NCBI GenBank assembly: GCA_022562895.1
Contig: JADFOK010000014.1
Span: 1 to 60,744 of the forward strand
Reading direction: 5' to 3'
Source of the DNA: Bacteroidota bacterium
GTDB lineage: Bacteria > Bacteroidota > Bacteroidia > Flavobacteriales > Flavobacteriaceae
DNA length: 60,744 bases
The notes beneath the pieces are model-generated. The model ran no database searches. It was not told the origin of the DNA and was given only the letters and a program-made list of their open reading frames with translations. The stretch's first letter is position 1; every line of letters begins with the position of its first letter. Made by a program: the position numbers and the translations under genes. Below are positions 1 to 8,805 of this stretch, one piece after another.

Positions 1-489
1 TCACGCTCATTTGGAACCTCAAGTCAAGCTTTAAGTTTTAATGCAAAAGCCAATTTGTTGTTTGACTTGGAAAAACTCGATAAACAACAGAGAGAAAAGT
101 TTCAAATATTTTTGGAAATTAGGAACAAGTTTGCACATTTATATGCTATAGATACTTTTGAGAAATGTTTTGAGCAGACAAAAAACTATAATCGATTAAA
201 AAAAATATACGGCATAGATGAAGGCAGAGAATCGCTGGAAGAAGATATGGAAACAATGTTTAGTGTTTTATCAATGGATATTGCAAAATTGATTTCAGAA
301 ATTAAAGATGAATTACATAGTGAAATGGCTGTCAAATACACACAAAGAAAATTTAGTGAAGCAGTAAAAGAGAAAAGAGAGGAATATAAATCAATGAACC
401 CTCAAAACGCAGAGGCTGTAGAACATTTTATCGACTATATTAAAGCTGAACTTTTAAAAGAAGTGGACAAGAAAATTGTTAAAAAATAA
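1..489 (+). CDS. C-terminal part of a HEPN/MltR-like protein (5' end cut)
   Basis: The frame is open from base 1, so the true start lies outside the window and only about 162 C-terminal codons are seen. The segment is soluble, helical and charged. It contains RNKFAH, an R-x4-H motif of the type found in HEPN RNases and in MltR/DUF4145-like proteins, about 40 codons into the visible part, followed by a region that may be coiled. No downstream partner is present: the next gene has its own promoter. Function is not recognised beyond the HEPN-like resemblance, and the missing N-terminus prevents a firm call. Confidence 0.6.
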   Translation, partial: SRSFGTSSQALSFNAKANLLFDLEKLDKQQREKFQIFLEIRNKFAHLYAIDTFEKCFEQTKNYNRLKKIYGIDEGRESLEEDMETMFSVLSMDIAKLISEIKDELHSEMAVKYTQRKFSEAVKEKREEYKSMNPQNAEAVEHFIDYIKAELLKEVDKKIVKK

Positions 490-557
490 AAATAAACTAT
501 AAAGAGTATTTCTATATATAAGACAAAAACTGTGGTGCATCTTCCATTAAAATTTAA

Positions 558-587
558 TTGGATTAATTATTATTAACCCTATATTTG
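558..587 (+). promoter_or_regulatory. Bacteroidota promoter for the LVIVD gene
   Basis: TTG at 558-560 and TATATTTG at 580-587 are separated by 19 bp. This matches the -33 TTG / -7 TAnnTTTG consensus of the Bacteroidota housekeeping sigma factor. The start codon is 29 bp downstream of the -7 box, leaving a short leader. Confidence 0.7.
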
Positions 588-616
588 TCAAAATTTATTC
601 AAAAAAATTTATTGTT

Positions 617-2965
617 ATGAAAAATTTATTGCCTGTATTTCTTTTGGTGTCGGGATTAACATTTGCACAAACTATTACTCTAAAAGGGTCACTTACTAAT
701 GGTAATTCCGGAACTGATATTTGGGAATATGTGGACCCCAACACAGGAAACATTTATGCCATTGTAGGTGGTAATGGAATGTCAGTTGTAGATGTTACAG
801 ACCCCACAACGCCTGTACAAGTAGCACACCTTACTAATGCTCCAGGATTTGATGTTAAGGTGTGGAGTCATTATGTTTATTGTACTCACAATGGCGGCGG
901 CGGCGAGATATTTGATTTAAGCGACCCCACTAGCCCACAAATTGCAGGTACTTTTTCAGGCGGACATAATCTCTTTATAGATGATCGAGGGTATATGTAT
1001 ATTTCCGTCAGCGGTGTTGTTGCAATTTATGACTTAAACCCAGACCCAACTAATCCAATATTCTTAGCCCAAGTTACAAATGGACACCACGACGTGACCG
1101 TGAGAGGTAATATCATGTACTCTTTTGAAGGAGGATCGGGAACAAGGATATATGATGTAACCAACCCTGCTTCTCCCATTTTAATATCAGCAATAACAGA
1201 TCCTTCCATTAATTATAGTCATTCAGGAGATATTTCAGCAAATGGGAACTTTCTCTATATCTGCGATGAGCTCAGTAACCATCCCGAGCCGGATATTATT
1301 GTTTATGACATATCGGATATCGCAAATCCAGTAAGAGTGAGTGATTATGCAGACCCTGACGCAACGGCACACAATCTTTATGTAATAGGTGATTATGCTT
1401 ATTCATCGTATTACACTGCAGGATTTAAAGTGTTTGATATTACAGATCCTTCGCAGTTAGTTTTAGCAGATGAGTATGACACTAATAATATTTCAGGACA
1501 AGGATTTGCTGGTGCATTTGGTGTTTATCCATCACCGGTAACTGCAAATATCTATATAAATGATGGTTCAGGGGTTTACATCTTCGGATTTAGTGAGTTA
1601 GGTGTTTTTGCAAAAGATGTTGGAGTTAATAACATAATTACCCCAGTTAGCGGAATTTTAACTAATGCGGAGATCGTAGAGGTAAGTATTCGTAATTATG
1701 GCCTTGACCCACAATCCAATATTCCTTTAGAACTTAGAGTTGATGGAATTTTAATTGCTACTGAAACATTTACAGGCACCATTAATTCTGGTGATACCGT
1801 GACCTATCAATTTACTCAAACTGTAGATTTGTCAATATTTGGTCAAACCTATAGTATAGAAGTCAAAACAGTATTGGCGGGTGATGAGTTTCAAAATAAT
1901 GATGGTTATACAAAGGATGTAATACATTTATTAAGTGATGATGTAGGTACTCTAGCAATTACCTCTCCGGTGTCAGGATATGGGTTGGGGATTGAGACTA
2001 TATCAATAACTGTCAAAAATTTTGGTTTTAGCTCACAATCAAATTTTGAGGTACAATATATTCTTGATGGTGCTTCCCCCGTAGTTGAAACTTTCACAGG
2101 AACTATTAATTCGGGCGAAGAATTAAATTACAACTTTAATCAAACCGCAGATTTCTCGGCAATCGGTACATACGATTTAAGTGCCAGGACCTCTTTAACT
2201 GGAGATGGTGATACTTCTAATGATGAAATTTCGGTCGTGATTGAAAATATAATTTGTCAACCTAGTCTGGACTGTTCTTCAGGAGATGGATTTCAATTAT
2301 TTCAAGTAGCAGAAATAAACAATCCATCAGGATGTGAAGGATATGGAGATTTTACTAACCTTTCCGCAAATTTATCACAAGGCACTATATATGATTTAAC
2401 AATTACTACAGGATATGGAGATCAATATATAAGTGTTTGGATTGATTATAATGATGATTTTGTTTATACTGCAAATGAATTAGTTGTAGATAATTATGTG
2501 ATTGCACCTGGACAAACTGCAGGAACATATACTGAAACAATGGACTTAGTAGTTCCAGCTAACGCTACGTTGGGTCAACATATAATGCGTGCTAAATCTA
2601 ATCGTAATGCTCCTGTTCCTTCAGATGGCTGCGTAGTGACTCAATACGGAGAAACCGAAGATTATATGGCAAACATCGGGGTTTTGGGTATTGATGATTT
2701 ATCAATAGCTCAATCAGATTTAGTTGTTACTATCCTACCAAACAATCAGTTTAATGTTTCATTGATTACTAATTATAACGGCAAAGCATTTGTGAGTGTC
2801 TTTAATATGTTAGGCCAACAATTTTTTTCAAAGGATATATTTAAAACAGATAATAGATATAATTTAAATTTGGATATGTCGAGTGTTTCCAGTGGCATCT
2901 ACATAATTAAAATGGGGAGTCTAGAATCCAACATTTACAAAACTGCCAGGATTATTGTAAAATAA
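617..2965 (+). CDS. Secreted LVIVD / CARDB / GEVED protein with T9SS sorting domain
   Basis: A 782-residue exported protein. Residues 1-18 are a signal peptide ending FAQ. Residues about 40-330 hold LVIVD-type beta-propeller repeats (phrases such as VDVTDPTTP, YDVTNPASP and FDITDPSQL), as in choice-of-anchor B proteins. Two CARDB-like Ig domains follow, both carrying an ETFTGTINSG phrase (about 340-540), then a GEVED domain (about 555-680, with WIDYNDD and GETEDYM). The last 80 residues form a type A T9SS sorting domain, so export by T9SS and attachment to or release from the outer surface is expected. Substrate or partner is unknown. The gene stands alone behind its own promoter. Confidence 0.85.
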   Translation: MKNLLPVFLLVSGLTFAQTITLKGSLTNGNSGTDIWEYVDPNTGNIYAIVGGNGMSVVDVTDPTTPVQVAHLTNAPGFDVKVWSHYVYCTHNGGGGEIFDLSDPTSPQIAGTFSGGHNLFIDDRGYMYISVSGVVAIYDLNPDPTNPIFLAQVTNGHHDVTVRGNIMYSFEGGSGTRIYDVTNPASPILISAITDPSINYSHSGDISANGNFLYICDELSNHPEPDIIVYDISDIANPVRVSDYADPDATAHNLYVIGDYAYSSYYTAGFKVFDITDPSQLVLADEYDTNNISGQGFAGAFGVYPSPVTANIYINDGSGVYIFGFSELGVFAKDVGVNNIITPVSGILTNAEIVEVSIRNYGLDPQSNIPLELRVDGILIATETFTGTINSGDTVTYQFTQTVDLSIFGQTYSIEVKTVLAGDEFQNNDGYTKDVIHLLSDDVGTLAITSPVSGYGLGIETISITVKNFGFSSQSNFEVQYILDGASPVVETFTGTINSGEELNYNFNQTADFSAIGTYDLSARTSLTGDGDTSNDEISVVIENIICQPSLDCSSGDGFQLFQVAEINNPSGCEGYGDFTNLSANLSQGTIYDLTITTGYGDQYISVWIDYNDDFVYTANELVVDNYVIAPGQTAGTYTETMDLVVPANATLGQHIMRAKSNRNAPVPSDGCVVTQYGETEDYMANIGVLGIDDLSIAQSDLVVTILPNNQFNVSLITNYNGKAFVSVFNMLGQQFFSKDIFKTDNRYNLNLDMSSVSSGIYIIKMGSLESNIYKTARIIVK

Positions 2966-2972
2966 TATAAGA

Positions 2973-3053
2973 ATGCAGAAACTATATTTTGCTTTGTTTT
3001 TTATTACTCAAATTTCATTTTCACAAGAAATCACACTCAAACATAATGTCTGA
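2973..3053 (+). pseudogene. 26-codon remnant of a secreted LVIVD-type gene
   Basis: Seven bases after the preceding stop, an ATG opens a frame of 26 codons. It encodes a clear signal peptide (LYFALFFITQISFSQ) followed by EITLKHNV, then TGA. The mature start resembles TITLKGSL of the upstream protein, so this looks like the beginning of a paralogue that has lost the rest of its gene. A short secreted peptide is the alternative. No continuation of homology was found in the next 150 bases. Confidence 0.45.
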
Positions 3054-3145
3054 AATACAATAGATCTAACTTAAAAATATCCTTTTAATTTCTTTTGGAC
3101 CGAACTGTTTTACTTTTTGCTATCGTCTAATTATTATTAAAATAC

Positions 3146-3180
3146 TTATGGTGGGTTTTTTATTTAATCAAAAACCATAA
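3146..3180. terminator. Imperfect hairpin between convergent genes
   Basis: TTATGGT plus TTTTT pairs with AAAAACCATAA across a short AT-rich loop, with a GGG bulge. It lies between the plus-strand LVIVD gene and the minus-strand membrane gene. It may terminate one or both, but lacks a clean U-run after the stem. Confidence 0.3.
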
Positions 3181-3211
3181 AAGAGAAAAGTTGGCAGAGC
3201 TAATAAATAAT

Positions 3212-3892
3212 TTATACTTTATGTCTATCCATTTTTATTATTTGATAACCAACAAAAATCAAGATCAGACCTATTAATTCGGTTACAAATAACACGTTTA
3301 CATGACCCATTCTTGTAAAAGCCCCTCCTATGCCTGGTAATAAACCTCCTATTGCAATGAAAACATTACCTTTAAATCTTGCTTCTTTGTCTAATTGGCG
3401 ATAATATTTTATGGCTGAATAGATAGCACCACCAACAAGAAAAATAAATGCATATATATTAATTAATGGTGAAAAATATCGCACCCATTTCCATTCAAAA
3501 ATTGCTCCTGTTAGCTTATAATCATAACTATCAGGTATAGAAAGAGGGGTTAGAATTATGCAAAATGATGCCAATGCAATTAATGAAATGAAAAACCAAG
3601 ATGAGCTATTTGCAAATTTTTTATTCATCAATAAGTATACAGACCCCTGAGCAAGTGGAAAACCCCCTAACAAGGCACCCATGATATACCAAAATTTAAG
3701 ATTTACTTCACTCCAACCAAATAAAACATTTAAACTTTCCGATAATGTTCCAAGACCAAAAGTAAATACTCCTATTGTCCACCATAAAAGATATTTTGTT
3801 TTTCTTTTTTGGTAATGTTTATAAATTTCTCTTACAAAGTAAACAGAAAAAAGGGTGGTTAATATAGGTATGTATTCAATACTATTGTTCAT
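3212..3892 (-). CDS. Seven-helix integral membrane protein of unknown function
   Basis: 226 residues with about seven hydrophobic segments and short loops (for example residues 5-25, 35-60, 65-90, 97-120, 135-160, 173-195 and 200-220). It has no signal peptide and no recognisable catalytic motif. It follows the HmuY-like gene on the same strand after a 93-bp gap, so it may be read through from the heme-uptake genes or be independent. I do not recognise the family. Confidence 0.7.
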   Translation of the reverse strand: MNNSIEYIPILTTLFSVYFVREIYKHYQKRKTKYLLWWTIGVFTFGLGTLSESLNVLFGWSEVNLKFWYIMGALLGGFPLAQGSVYLLMNKKFANSSSWFFISLIALASFCIILTPLSIPDSYDYKLTGAIFEWKWVRYFSPLINIYAFIFLVGGAIYSAIKYYRQLDKEARFKGNVFIAIGGLLPGIGGAFTRMGHVNVLFVTELIGLILIFVGYQIIKMDRHKV

Positions 3893-3985
3893 TATTATAA
3901 GTGTGATAATATTTGAAAATTAAATTGTTGAAAAACATAAATCTCCTGGCAAAAGTTTGAAGATTTATGTTCTATTTCTATATAT

Positions 3986-4612
3986 CTAAAATGATGTTAC
4001 ACCTTCATTAGGCTGATATACATAATTAAATGTATAATACCCATCCTCGTCCACAAAAGCATCAGGATTTGCAGGAGCATCTTTATAATAACTCAGGATC
4101 TCTATTTTAGCATATTTCCCATCATGAGTTCTAAATACTAATATTCTTCCAGCGATCGGTGAAATAATATGTGTAGGAGGACCCGCATAATTATACCATC
4201 CGTTATCACTTCCTGTTGGAATAGCAAAACTGGTAGCAGAATCTTGAATTATCAAGGATGTATCTATTGAAGTTACACTTCCCAAAGTACCTGTAGCAAT
4301 ATAAGCTCCCGCTTCCCCATTTCTTACAGGTTCGTCAACTCCTCCTGAGGATACTCCTCCATTTACAATAATGGCAGTACCTCTAAAGGCAATATCCCAA
4401 TCTGTGTCACTGGTTGTAGTTTGTCCTAAAGCAAAATTGAATTTTGTAAATTCACCTGAAACAGGATTGCCCTGCCCTCCCTCTTGTGGTGCATGTAGAT
4501 TAGAGATTAATTCAGATTCTACAGCTAAAAGTGTCGTACTATCATCGTCATTATTGCAAGAACTAAATCCAATAAAGAGTGTAAGTAATGTTAAAAAATT
4601 GATTGTTTTCAT
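3986..4612 (-). CDS. HmuY-like heme-binding lipoprotein
   Basis: 208 residues. The lipobox GFSSC places the lipid-bearing Cys at position 19, followed by an acidic stretch. The core has the beta-rich layout of HmuY proteins: a TDWDIAF strand motif near residue 70 and a C-terminal DGKYAKIEILSYY stretch. HmuY binds heme at the cell surface and hands it to a TonB-dependent receptor. H148 and H163 are candidate axial ligands by position, which is inference. The gene begins 17 bp after the receptor gene, so co-transcription is expected. Another iron-chelate ligand is possible. Confidence 0.75.
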   Translation of the reverse strand: MKTINFLTLLTLFIGFSSCNNDDDSTTLLAVESELISNLHAPQEGGQGNPVSGEFTKFNFALGQTTTSDTDWDIAFRGTAIIVNGGVSSGGVDEPVRNGEAGAYIATGTLGSVTSIDTSLIIQDSATSFAIPTGSDNGWYNYAGPPTHIISPIAGRILVFRTHDGKYAKIEILSYYKDAPANPDAFVDEDGYYTFNYVYQPNEGVTSF

Positions 4613-4629
4613 AATGATTTATTTATGTA

Positions 4630-6696
4630 TTAAAAATTAATGTTTATTCTTCCGTAGAAAAGTCGGCCGGAAATATTACTAATATTTTGAGCATCTGTGA
4701 AATCAAAAATATTATCTATTCCAAGTCCTAACTCATAGTTTTTATATAAGGTTTTATTTACAGCCCAATCCCAAATGGTATATCCTTTTACAAACACATC
4801 GAAACTGTCTAAATAACTATTCGTATTTGTATCAAACAACCCATATTTACTTCGATAGCTGCCTCGTATGTTCGTATTTAGTTTCCATCTTTCGATAGTA
4901 TAAAACGTCTTAATGTTTGCCATATGGCGAGATCTGTTAAACAAGCCAAAATAATCGTCTTTATCTAGCTGAAATGAGGGTGAACTAGGTGTTTCCCTGG
5001 CATATACCTCACCGTCTTTAAATGCTCTTTCCGCCTCTTTATCTTTAGCAAAAAGTAATTGATACCCCCCCGATAGTTTAAAATAATTATTTGGTTTCCA
5101 CACGGCATTAAATTCAAATCCCTGAGTATACACATTTGAAATATTATAATAACTAAACACATTCTGCCCATTCGTTTTATTGGCAATTACCCGAGTATCT
5201 ATAAGGTCTTGAATGTTATTTCTGAAGAGATTGATATCGAGGGTAAGATTTGAAATAGGTTGATAGATTCCTCCAATATTTAAACCTATTGAATTTTCGG
5301 GATTTAGCACCTTTTCAAATTCTGAAATAGGTACTATAATATTTAAAATTTGACCCTCAGCCTCTAGCTCAGGAATTCTAGAAATAACTGTATTATATCC
5401 TAACACGGTATAACCAACGGTTGAATTTGTAAAATCAAAATACAGCTGTCTAAAATCAGGTGCTTTAAAACCATAACCCAAAGATCCCTTGACTGAAAGC
5501 TTATCATTAAATTCAAATCTAATTGCAGCTTTAGGACTGAACTGAGATTCGTATTCGCTGTGATTATCAAAACGAGCTCCCAGCAAAATATTTATATCTT
5601 TCGTGGGATTGGCATCGTATTGCAAATAAACATAGGGTGAATTAAATTCTGGACTGGTTGAAAAATATGTTCTAACAAGAGTTTCATGATTCCAACCCAG
5701 ACCTCCTATAATAGAATTCTTTTCGTTTGGAATGTAGGTTGCTCTAATTTCAGGTCTGAGTAAAAATTGGTTGAAATCTCCTTCAGAAAAAAGAAAATCA
5801 TCTGCATCATTCAAATATTCGTCGGCTTTATAACGCGTGGTATAAAACTCAAAATAACTATTCCACTTTTCGTTGTAAGTGTGGTTAAGTTTAAGATGGA
5901 CATTCCATTCGTTTATTTCACTTTCACCTTCTAAAGTTTCGGAAGCAACATACTTCTGATTTTGAGCATAATATCTACCAGAGATAAAAAGATTCGTGTT
6001 TTCTGAAAAGTTATATTTCAGTTTTGTGCTAAAAGTATAATTACTGTAAGGTTCCACAGTTTTTAGATCATCCTCTTTATTTAGATCATAGCCATCACTG
6101 CTATTTCTATTAATAAATGAATTAATTGAAAATTTATCATTTCTATACCCTAGGGTCAAACTCACATCTTGAGTGTTATTTCTTCCAACTCTATAGTCTA
6201 CGTTACCGGTATATCCATATTTTGAATTCTCTGTGATGATATTAATAACTCCTCCAAGAGCCTCACTGCCGTACAAACTTGATGAAGCTCCTTTAACAAT
6301 TTCGATCTGTTTTATGTTTCCAACTGTTATTCTGCTTATATCTAAAGTCCCTGCAGATCTACCAATTAAAGGTGCACCATCAATTAATATCAAAATATAT
6401 TGAGAGTCTAATCCCTGCAATTGTATACCCTCTCCTCCTCCAAAATCCGGTACCGTAATTAAACCTGTTTGTTCATTAAGAATATCGCTCAACCGCAATG
6501 AGTTAACAGATTTAATTTCTTTACTTGAAACTATTTGAGCCGGCAGGGGTAATGATGATAGTTGTCTTAGCGTTCGGGTTGCAGTAATAATGACCTCATC
6601 TAATTCATTGACTTCTGTTGAATCTGTTGTTTGTAATTGTGCGTTCCCTGAAAATACAATCAGTACGAATAAACTTAGGACAAAAAGATTCAGCAT
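4630..6696 (-). CDS. TonB-dependent outer-membrane receptor (heme/iron type)
   Basis: 688 residues. A signal peptide ends near residue 19 (GNAQ), followed by a TonB-box-like DEVIITATRT, a plug domain (about 40-150, with IDGAPLIG and SSLYGSEALGGVINI) and a 22-strand beta-barrel ending in NINF with a terminal aromatic. FKAPDFRQLYF in the barrel resembles the FRAP region of heme receptors. Pairing with the HmuY-like lipoprotein and the divergent PchR-like regulator points to uptake of heme or another iron chelate. A -7 box TACATTTG lies 26 bp upstream of the start. Confidence 0.88.
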   Translation of the reverse strand: MLNLFVLSLFVLIVFSGNAQLQTTDSTEVNELDEVIITATRTLRQLSSLPLPAQIVSSKEIKSVNSLRLSDILNEQTGLITVPDFGGGEGIQLQGLDSQYILILIDGAPLIGRSAGTLDISRITVGNIKQIEIVKGASSSLYGSEALGGVINIITENSKYGYTGNVDYRVGRNNTQDVSLTLGYRNDKFSINSFINRNSSDGYDLNKEDDLKTVEPYSNYTFSTKLKYNFSENTNLFISGRYYAQNQKYVASETLEGESEINEWNVHLKLNHTYNEKWNSYFEFYTTRYKADEYLNDADDFLFSEGDFNQFLLRPEIRATYIPNEKNSIIGGLGWNHETLVRTYFSTSPEFNSPYVYLQYDANPTKDINILLGARFDNHSEYESQFSPKAAIRFEFNDKLSVKGSLGYGFKAPDFRQLYFDFTNSTVGYTVLGYNTVISRIPELEAEGQILNIIVPISEFEKVLNPENSIGLNIGGIYQPISNLTLDINLFRNNIQDLIDTRVIANKTNGQNVFSYYNISNVYTQGFEFNAVWKPNNYFKLSGGYQLLFAKDKEAERAFKDGEVYARETPSSPSFQLDKDDYFGLFNRSRHMANIKTFYTIERWKLNTNIRGSYRSKYGLFDTNTNSYLDSFDVFVKGYTIWDWAVNKTLYKNYELGLGIDNIFDFTDAQNISNISGRLFYGRININF

Positions 6697-6721
6697 TTTA
6701 TTTCATTTTTGAAATCAGGCA

Positions 6722-6729
6722 CAAATGTA
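6722..6729 (-). promoter_or_regulatory. -7 box of the TonB receptor operon
   Basis: TACATTTG on the minus strand matches TAnnTTTG and ends 26 bp before the receptor start. A clear -33 TTG is missing, as is common for activator-dependent promoters. Confidence 0.5.
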
Positions 6730-6821
6730 AAGGGATATCTTTTTTTAAAGTAACGCTGAAAGTTATATTTATATCACTTTTATATTTTAATATATATTAA
6801 TGATTATTTCAGTATTAATAG

Positions 6822-6829
6822 TACATTTG
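6822..6829 (+). promoter_or_regulatory. -7 box of the AraC-type regulator gene
   Basis: TACATTTG on the plus strand, 68 bp before the regulator start, is identical to the box facing the receptor. Just upstream, TATTAAT occurs twice (6795 and 6813), 18 bp apart. That spacing suits the two HTH motifs of an AraC-family dimer, so this may be its binding site; this is inference. Confidence 0.4.
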
Positions 6830-6897
6830 AAGCCTCTATAGATAAATTACTTTATGATGAAGTATTTTATTGATGAAAATAATAACGTTAAAAAATA

Positions 6898-7746
6898 ATG
6901 CTGGAAGAAATTGATATTCAAGAAGGGTTTAAGATCGTTAAACTTATTAATACAACATCAAAAATAAGTTCCTACATAAGAGAAGTAGACAATACATTCA
7001 TACAAATTCATTTTTGTACTAAAAACAGTTCTTCATTATTTTTTAATGAAAGATATTCATTAGATATAAAAGAAAATAATTCTATTTTACTTTACAACCC
7101 CAATCAAAATTTACCCATAAATCTAAGTTTACTTCCCGATACAAAGCATTTTATACTTATTGTTTCAATTAAAGTATTTCACTCGTTCTTTTCTCAAGTA
7201 GCAGGATTGATTCCTTTTTTAAATGAAGAAAACAAAGACAAAAAGTATTATTTAGATAAGATGCTTACCCCTTCTGAGGTTCTAATTCTAAATCAGGTGT
7301 TCAATGAACAAATGCACGACTCTCTTCAAATACTTTATTTAAAAGGAAAAATATACGAACTGTTAAGTTTATACTTTAACAAGAATAAGGACAATAAACA
7401 GACCTGTCCTTTTTTGGATGATGAAGACAATGTTGAAAAAATAAAAAAAGCCAAACATATTATTATTAATTCTATGGCCGAACCACCTTCACTGCAAGAG
7501 CTGGCAGACGATATTGTTCTGTCAGTCCCTAAATTAAAAGAGGGGTTCAAACACATTTACGGCGATACTGTTTTTAATTTTTTACTAGATTATAAATTAG
7601 AGTATGCCAGAAAGATAATGCTATCAAAAAAACATAATATTTCCGAAATTAGTCTACAAATAGGATACAGCACAGCCAGTCATTTTATCAGTGCCTTTAA
7701 AAAGAAATACGGCACAACGCCTAAGAAATATATGATGAGCTTATAG
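6898..7746 (+). CDS. PchR-like AraC-family transcriptional regulator
   Basis: 282 residues. The N-terminal ~170 residues form a ligand-sensing domain of low similarity. The C-terminal ~100 residues are a double helix-turn-helix AraC domain (PPSLQELADDI, LKEGFKHIYGDTVFNFL, then IGYSTASHFISAFKKKYG). The HTH wording closely resembles PchR/YbtA-type regulators that sense siderophore or iron complexes. It is transcribed divergently from the TonB receptor and probably activates it when ligand is present. The effector is not shown by the sequence. Confidence 0.82.
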   Translation: MLEEIDIQEGFKIVKLINTTSKISSYIREVDNTFIQIHFCTKNSSSLFFNERYSLDIKENNSILLYNPNQNLPINLSLLPDTKHFILIVSIKVFHSFFSQVAGLIPFLNEENKDKKYYLDKMLTPSEVLILNQVFNEQMHDSLQILYLKGKIYELLSLYFNKNKDNKQTCPFLDDEDNVEKIKKAKHIIINSMAEPPSLQELADDIVLSVPKLKEGFKHIYGDTVFNFLLDYKLEYARKIMLSKKHNISEISLQIGYSTASHFISAFKKKYGTTPKKYMMSL

Positions 7747-7777
7747 TTTATTACTCTCTATTAAATATTTACAACAT

Positions 7778-8185
7778 TTACTTAAGGTCATTAATATCGT
7801 CTAAATAATAACAATATTTATGTTGTGTCATGCCAATTTTTGTATAATACGAAATCGCATCAGGAGCCGATAATAAAATCCGTTTAGCTAATGGAGCAGC
7901 TAATTTTGTTTGTCGAATTAGCTCTTTTCCAATTCCTTTTTTCTGAAATTCTTTAATAACAGCAAGATCTGATAAATAAGTACAAAAGGAAAAATCTGTT
8001 AACGAACGTGAAACACCAATTAACTTTCCCTGTTCCCTTGCAGTAATAATAAGATTTCCTTGCTTCACCATGTTTAGAAGCCTTCCTGGTTCATTTACAG
8101 GCCTTCTGTCTGCAAGAGTAGATTCAATCAACACAGCTTTAAAATCCTCAACACTTAAATTGTTTTCAATCTTATATACTATCAT
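7778..8185 (-). CDS. GNAT-family N-acetyltransferase
   Basis: 135 residues forming a single GNAT domain. The acetyl-CoA loop is KEFQKKGIGKELI (about residues 79-91) and the C-terminal beta-strand ends in YYTKIGM. The substrate cannot be inferred. It is convergent with the AraC regulator and lies 26 bp after the pseudouridine synthase gene on the same strand. Confidence 0.75.
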   Translation of the reverse strand: MIVYKIENNLSVEDFKAVLIESTLADRRPVNEPGRLLNMVKQGNLIITAREQGKLIGVSRSLTDFSFCTYLSDLAVIKEFQKKGIGKELIRQTKLAAPLAKRILLSAPDAISYYTKIGMTQHKYCYYLDDINDLK

Positions 8186-8211
8186 AATAATTTTTACTGC
8201 TTATTTCTTTT

Positions 8212-8799
8212 TTATATCACATTAAATCTATCTACCTCAACAACCTGTCCTGTACCGATATCAAGAGGTATATCTGCAATTCTAACTCTAATTAATCGCA
8301 GGGTTGGAAAACCTACCCTAGCAGTCATTTTTCTAATTTGCCTAAATTTTCCTTCCGTAACAATAATAGAGACCCAACTTGTGGGACCGTGTCTATGATC
8401 TCTGATTTTACGCTCTTCAATAGGTAAATCTAATAGCGGAGGCAAACAAAAAGCTTTACAGGGATTAGTGATGTATCTTTGTCCATTAATGCCAATATCT
8501 ACACCCCTTTGAAGTTTTTTTATGGCAGTATCATCTATGATGCCATCTACCTGAACGTAATATTCTTTTTCAACTTTTTTACTTCTTATTTGTTCGCTAA
8601 CTTTTCCATCTGTGGTTAAAAGTAGTAAGCCTTCTGTATCTTCATCCAAACGACCAATAGCCATAGTCTTTTTAGAAAAATGATATAACTCTCCTAATAA
8701 TTTTTTGCTTTTTTTTCTTTTACCGCTATAAATAAACTGACTTAAATATCCATAGGGTTTATGAAGAATATAGTGATGATGTGAAAAATCTTGTGTCAC
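8212..8799 (-). CDS. RluE-type rRNA large-subunit pseudouridine synthase
   Basis: 195 residues. The catalytic motif GRLDEDTEGLLLLT is present with Asp52. ILHKPYGYLSQF opens the fold and the conserved C-terminal segment EGKFRQIRKM is present. There is no N-terminal S4 domain, which fits the short RluE branch that modifies one U in domain V of 23S rRNA. It starts 6 bp after the antiporter gene ends, on the same strand. Confidence 0.82.
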   Translation of the reverse strand: MTQDFSHHHYILHKPYGYLSQFIYSGKRKKSKKLLGELYHFSKKTMAIGRLDEDTEGLLLLTTDGKVSEQIRSKKVEKEYYVQVDGIIDDTAIKKLQRGVDIGINGQRYITNPCKAFCLPPLLDLPIEERKIRDHRHGPTSWVSIIVTEGKFRQIRKMTARVGFPTLRLIRVRIADIPLDIGTGQVVEVDRFNVI

Positions 8800-8805
8800 A
8801 CTATT

